Source of the DNA: Candidatus Defluviilinea gracilis | GTDB taxonomy: Bacteria > Chloroflexota > Anaerolineae > Anaerolineales > Villigracilaceae | Direction: 5' to 3' | DNA: 64,000 nt | NCBI GenBank assembly: GCA_016716235.1 | Contig: JADJWS010000001.1 | Coordinates: 372,001 to 436,000, forward strand | Part shown: piece after piece, positions 60,052 to 64,000 of the stretch | Position numbering within the stretch: position 1 is the stretch's first letter | How the letters are laid out: each line of letters starts with the position of its first letter | Made by a program: the position numbers and the translations under genes | Notes under the pieces: generated by a model | Told to the model about the DNA's origin: nothing | What the model saw: only the letters and a program-made list of their open reading frames with translations | Database searches by the model: none

Positions 60052-60951
60052 TTAGTTCAATTTTTGTAACTGCGGTTCCAAGCCTAGCTGGTCGATGAGG
60101 GCGTTCAATTCGTCGTTCGTCAAGACGCGCCCTTTGCCCGCCACAGCAATGAGCGCCGCTTCGAGCATGTTGGCGCCAAAGGAGCGCCCTTCGATATTGA
60201 GCGTGGTGGTGACGAGATATTTCACGCCGCGTTTTTTGAGGAATTCCACATCGGCGGGCGTGGTGGTATTGGTGACGATGATCTTCCCGCGCATGTCTTC
60301 CGGCATGTGTTGTTTGACGTATAGAAAATCGCCGCCGGTGACGGTGTTGCCCTGGTAATAGGTTTCGTATTTGGGCGTGACCTTTTCCTGTTTTTCGCCG
60401 GTTGGGTAGAGCATACTGAGGGGCATGCGCCCGACGACCGGCATGAGTAGTTTTGCGGTGGTTTTGAGCGCGCTCATGGTGTGAATGGCGAGGGGAATAT
60501 CCAGGCCGAACATCAGGTCGCCGAAAACGCATTGGTAGCCGGCGTTGATGAATGATTCGGTCATGCCATAGCGGGTGATGCCAGCCACGAGGAAAGCCGT
60601 TTTGGGTTGGATCTCGTCGCCGACCTTCTTTTCGAGCCATTGCATGACGCGCGCTTCGAGAGTGTCTTTCACCCCGCTTCCATCCACGTAGGGCGTGCGT
60701 TTCACATCCCGCACGAGTTTGAGCGCGCCGTGGAGGGGATAAAACTTCCAGGGGGTGTGCACGCCGAGGTCGATGCCGCCCACGCCGAACGCGTCCACAG
60801 TACCGTCCATGTCGCGGAACATTTGACGCGCTTTGTCTTCGTTGCCATCTGTGCCGATGCGTTCGATACGAACGGTTTCGCCCAGCAGGCTAATCTCGAC
60901 GGTTTTGTTACGGGTGGCTGAACCCAGGCTGATACTGACGGCGCGCTTCAT
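60052..60951 (-). CDS. Conserved protein of the 'quinate 5-dehydrogenase' annotation group
   Basis: A 299-aa cytoplasmic protein. SISLGSATRNKTVEISLLGE opens it; IERIGTDGNEDKA, DAFGVGGIDLGV, YVDGSGVKDTLEARVMQWLE and VTNTTTPADVEFLKKRGVKY follow. Relatives in Chloroflexota and Firmicutes often carry the name quinate 5-dehydrogenase, but no dinucleotide-binding GxGxxG is visible, so the name may be wrong. Starts right after the histidine kinase stop (4-nt overlap). Confidence 0.65.
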   Translation of the reverse strand: MKRAVSISLGSATRNKTVEISLLGETVRIERIGTDGNEDKARQMFRDMDGTVDAFGVGGIDLGVHTPWKFYPLHGALKLVRDVKRTPYVDGSGVKDTLEARVMQWLEKKVGDEIQPKTAFLVAGITRYGMTESFINAGYQCVFGDLMFGLDIPLAIHTMSALKTTAKLLMPVVGRMPLSMLYPTGEKQEKVTPKYETYYQGNTVTGGDFLYVKQHMPEDMRGKIIVTNTTTPADVEFLKKRGVKYLVTTTLNIEGRSFGANMLEAALIAVAGKGRVLTNDELNALIDQLGLEPQLQKLN

Positions 60952-63900
60952 GGAGAGTCCTCCTCAGGATGAGATGACTGATTATAGTCTGAATCAGTTG
61001 TCCCCTGCGCGGGAAGCGTGAAGTAAAACGTCGAGCCGTTGCCCGGTTGCGATTCCACCCAGATCTCACCGCCGTGAAATTCGACGATCCGTTTGACGAG
61101 GGCAAGGCCGATGCCAGTGCCGTCTGATTTGGGGTCGAGTTTGTTGAATAAGCCGAAGATGCGTTCGTGATGCTCGGGCTCGATTCCCATGCCGTTATCG
61201 CGCACAAAAAAAATGGGCATGCCATGTTGCCAACCCGCCACCCCGATCTCGATGATGGGCGTCGGTTGTTCGCCCATGAATTTTGCGGCGTTCCCGACCA
61301 GGTTTTGAACGACTTCGAAGATGCGCTGACGATCGCCTTGCGCGTTGGGCAGGTTGTTTTGCGCGCGCACCTCCACCCCGCGTTGATGGATCTGCCCGTG
61401 CGATAAGTTCAACACATCAGCCACCAGTTGCTGCATATTGACCAGCGTCGGTTCGTTCATGAGCCTGCCCACTCTCGAAAGTTCGAGCAGGTCGTTGAGT
61501 AACTGTTGCATTTTGTCGGTCGCATCCACAATGCGCTGGATGTCGGCTTCCAATCGTTCGGTGTTCCCGGTGAGGGCGTCTTGCTTGAGGTAGCCGAGAA
61601 AGCCTCGAATGGTGAAGAGCGGAGATTTGAGATCGTGCGATACGGTGTAGGTGAACCGTTCGAGTTCGGCGTTTTTCGATTCCAATTCGCTGATCAGTTT
61701 TCTGCGCTGGTGGAGTTCGCGCTGGAGGGCGGTTTCGTCCAGTTGCCGTTTGATGGCTGTGCCGAGAATATTCCCCGCGACCAGCAACGCGTCGATCTCT
61801 GTATTGGTCCATTCTCGCTCGTTGTCCACATCGTCGAATCCGATGGCGCCCCACCATGTGCCAGCCACAAACACCGGAAAGTCCAGGAGCGCTTTCATCC
61901 CGCGCCCAAGCAAGGCGTTCATTTGGGTTGCAGTGAGGCGTTTGGCATCGCCAATATAGGGTTGCCCCGCGATCATGGCTTCATACCAATTTTCAAAACC
62001 AATTTCGCGCACGGGAATGTTTTGGTATGCCGGGATATGAAGGCCGCTCGATAGCGGAGGCGCGGCCCATTCAAATTGCATCGAAGTGACCAGGGTGCCG
62101 TCTGGTAGTTCATGGTTTTCGAACACAAAGACATGGGAGGCATTGACCGTGACGCCCAATTTTTCGAGAACGGCATCGATCTCGTTCCGCCAGTCGGACG
62201 ATTTCAGGAACCGGTTCGCCGCATCGGCGACCGCTTCGAGGATCGATTCACGGTGACGCAATCTGGCTTCGATTTGTTTCCGTTCCACCAACTCTTTTTG
62301 CAGGGCGCGCTCGTCCGCTTGGCGGCGGATGGCGTTACTCAGCAAATTAGCCACCACGCGCAGCGTATCCACTTCAAAATGAGTCCATTCGCGCGCGTTG
62401 TCGTAGACGTCGAAACCGACTGTGCCCCACCAGCGCCCTTCCACCACGAGAGGCACTTCTGCATGGGCTTTCATGCCGATATTTTCAAAACGGGGTTTAT
62501 CTGCGGGCGAATAGGTATTCAAATTACCGGCGTAGGCTTCACCGCGTTGCAGGTGTTCGTTGGCGCTACCCGGCAGAATCTGGATGATATGCGCCTCAGT
62601 GTATGAACCGTAATCGGTTGCGGTGGGGAATCCCGGGGCGGTCCATTCGCGGAACAACTTTGCCCGCTCCAAGCCATCGGGACCGGTGAAGTTTTCAAAT
62701 AAGTAGGCATGCGTGGCATTCATTGCCCTGCCCAGCCGCTCCAAGACAACTTCGATCACATCCTTCCAATTGGAAGAAGTAAGGAACTGTTCGGCGGCAA
62801 ACATCACCGCTTCGAGCACAAATTCGCGTTGGCGAAGGTTCACTTCGATCAGAGTCCGTTCAGATAACTCAGTTTGCAAATTGGAAAACAAGCGGGAGTT
62901 TTCGAGGGCAATACCGATATGCTCGCCCAAGGTCGAGATTAATTTGAAGTCGGCTTCTGTTAATTTCACTCCTTGCGTGCTTTCCACGTTGAGTATCCCC
63001 ACAAAGGTTCCCTGATCGAATAGCGGTATGCAAATTTCAGAGATGACGCCTTCCACCGCCTGCCGGTACAAGGAATTTGTGGAGACATCCTCAATAAATT
63101 CGGGAACGCCAGTCCGCGCGACCTTGCCGATCACGCCTTCCTCGAGGGTAATGGTTGTATAGGGAGTCTCATACCCCACCTGATGTTGCATGATCAATAC
63201 CCCATCTTGTAGTAAATACAGGCTGACCTGTGTGTACCCGAATGATTCGGCGATCGATTCGACAACATTGAAGATCACCCCGCGTCGATCGATCGATTGC
63301 GCCATGGCATTGCGCACCCGGCCGATCAGGGCAAGTTCCTGCGCCTGTTTTTTAGCGGTTTCATAAAGCAGACGATACCGCTGTTCCTCCTCGATCAATG
63401 CCCGCTCGGCGCGCTGACGCTCCAATAATTCGGATTGCAAGTCGGAAAACAAACGGGAATTTTCAAGCGCAATGGCAACTTGATCGGCAAAAATGACCGC
63501 CAGTTCGGCATGGTGGCGCGTAAATTGATTCGTCTCGCATCCATCCAGGGCGATCACTCCGAAAATTTCCCCGCGCGCCTTCAGCGGTATCGCCAGCCAT
63601 GAATGAATGTAATTATGCGGCGGGATTTGAAAATCCTTCATTTGGTTCTGCACATCGAGTTTCAACAAATAAGGAACAGCGCCCTTCAAAATCGGAAGGA
63701 CGGCATTATCATCGTCGATCTCAAACTTATAGTTCCCAACCAGCAACTCGGCAGGCAGGTTCCGCCCCGCGATAAATTTTTGCTCGCGCCCATCGATCCT
63801 CCAAATCGACGCGCTATCGTATGGCACGACCCGTTTAATTTGATCGAGGATCTTCTCGATGATTTCCGAAAACTCCAGCGAGCCGACGATGCCCGCCAAA

Positions 63901-64000
63901 CTTTCACGCAGGGTTTCCGATTCTTGATTCTTAACCTCCAACTCGTGGATCAAGTTTTCATCATCATATTCAAGATGCTGGGGCAAGGTTGTAGCGCGGA
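60948..64000 (-). CDS. Multi-GAF sensor histidine kinase (start not resolved)
   Basis: At least 1012 aa, soluble. Four GAF domains are visible (about residues 25-180, 225-380, 400-560 and 590-750), separated by coiled-coil linkers (ELLERQRAERALIEEEQRYR and similar). The H-box is TVSHDLKSPLFTIRGFL (about residue 780); the ATP-binding domain has LVGNAAKFM, DNGMGIE and DGTGIGLALVKRIVEFHGG. The first in-frame start in the window is a TTG at 63986, but the frame stays open to the edge, so the true start may lie beyond. No response regulator is adjacent. Confidence 0.88.
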   Translation of the reverse strand, partial: RATTLPQHLEYDDENLIHELEVKNQESETLRESLAGIVGSLEFSEIIEKILDQIKRVVPYDSASIWRIDGREQKFIAGRNLPAELLVGNYKFEIDDDNAVLPILKGAVPYLLKLDVQNQMKDFQIPPHNYIHSWLAIPLKARGEIFGVIALDGCETNQFTRHHAELAVIFADQVAIALENSRLFSDLQSELLERQRAERALIEEEQRYRLLYETAKKQAQELALIGRVRNAMAQSIDRRGVIFNVVESIAESFGYTQVSLYLLQDGVLIMQHQVGYETPYTTITLEEGVIGKVARTGVPEFIEDVSTNSLYRQAVEGVISEICIPLFDQGTFVGILNVESTQGVKLTEADFKLISTLGEHIGIALENSRLFSNLQTELSERTLIEVNLRQREFVLEAVMFAAEQFLTSSNWKDVIEVVLERLGRAMNATHAYLFENFTGPDGLERAKLFREWTAPGFPTATDYGSYTEAHIIQILPGSANEHLQRGEAYAGNLNTYSPADKPRFENIGMKAHAEVPLVVEGRWWGTVGFDVYDNAREWTHFEVDTLRVVANLLSNAIRRQADERALQKELVERKQIEARLRHRESILEAVADAANRFLKSSDWRNEIDAVLEKLGVTVNASHVFVFENHELPDGTLVTSMQFEWAAPPLSSGLHIPAYQNIPVREIGFENWYEAMIAGQPYIGDAKRLTATQMNALLGRGMKALLDFPVFVAGTWWGAIGFDDVDNEREWTNTEIDALLVAGNILGTAIKRQLDETALQRELHQRRKLISELESKNAELERFTYTVSHDLKSPLFTIRGFLGYLKQDALTGNTERLEADIQRIVDATDKMQQLLNDLLELSRVGRLMNEPTLVNMQQLVADVLNLSHGQIHQRGVEVRAQNNLPNAQGDRQRIFEVVQNLVGNAAKFMGEQPTPIIEIGVAGWQHGMPIFFVRDNGMGIEPEHHERIFGLFNKLDPKSDGTGIGLALVKRIVEFHGGEIWVESQPGNGSTFYFTLPAQGTTDSDYNQSSHPEEDSP

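Noticed and set aside
1..64000. rRNA, tRNA, origin or prophage
   Set aside because: No such signals found on reading both strands; integrases, phage structural genes and DnaA-box clusters are absent.

Overview
The window looks like a chromosomal segment of a Chloroflexota bacterium, most likely class Anaerolineae. This is inferred from the many lipoproteins with Thr/Pro-rich linkers after a Cys lipobox, META-domain and beta-propeller lipoproteins, NBR1-Ig-like and immune-inhibitor-A proteins, Asp/Arg/Ala-rich coding with frequent CGCG, and very abundant small palindromic repeats. I saw no rRNA, tRNA, CRISPR array or replication origin.

Layout. 1-10.9 kb is almost all minus strand: a secreted protein cut by the window edge, a SUMF1-fold lipoprotein with a Cys-rich tail, a methyltransferase / phosphoethanolamine-transferase-like sulfatase / acetoacetyl-CoA synthetase run, a substrate-binding-like lipoprotein, an M20 peptidase, and a tgt - zinc ribbon - uppP run. 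10.9-17.5 kb is mostly plus strand: VapBC-type and HicBA toxin-antitoxin pairs, a GMC (cholesterol-oxidase-like) oxidoreductase, kynureninase overlapping a dual-specificity phosphatase, and a SIMPL protein. 17.5-23.3 kb holds two META lipoproteins flanking a decayed IS1182-type element and a three-gene ABC-2 exporter. 23.3-33.5 kb has a TsnR-like rRNA methyltransferase, an ATPase gene broken by one amber codon, a DUF433 protein, a WD40 lipoprotein, an RluA-type pseudouridine synthase, a ParB/SerK-like protein, TolB-like and M23 proteins, and recA with a clear promoter and SOS-box-like operator. 33.6-44.5 kb is mixed: an ABC exporter, a relatively A+T-rich block with a DUF4145 protein and a TIR/nucleoside-deoxyribosyltransferase-like protein, HD hydrolase, polysaccharide deacetylase, DUF4287/DUF5655, an S51-like peptidase, and an ECF sigma factor with a membrane partner. 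44.5-51 kb is minus strand: a frameshifted MFS transporter, a HAD hydrolase and five consecutive GNAT acetyltransferase genes headed by a short leader-peptide-plus-terminator unit. 51-64 kb has a lone receiver domain, a BMP-like lipoprotein, an M6 metalloprotease downstream of a c-di-GMP-I type riboswitch, an M23 peptidase, DinB-like, PAP2, nucleotidyltransferase and a large multi-GAF histidine kinase.

The most unusual signal is the density of short palindromic repeats, several of which sit in frame inside conserved genes (uppP, the GMC oxidoreductase, kynureninase, an ABC exporter, an M20 peptidase, and the N-termini of two more). They add a few to about 60 residues without breaking the frame, which resembles the Rickettsia palindromic elements but with unrelated sequences. 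Other points worth following are the riboswitch-controlled secreted protease, the IS1182 copy sitting inside a MITE-like palindrome whose intact sister lies at 33.5 kb, a set of -10 boxes placed 6-10 nt before start codons (probable leaderless mRNAs), and the attenuator-like unit ahead of the GNAT cluster.

Several apparent frameshifts and nonsense codons (IS1182, MFS, ATPase) could be real decay or assembly error; the sequence alone cannot decide.
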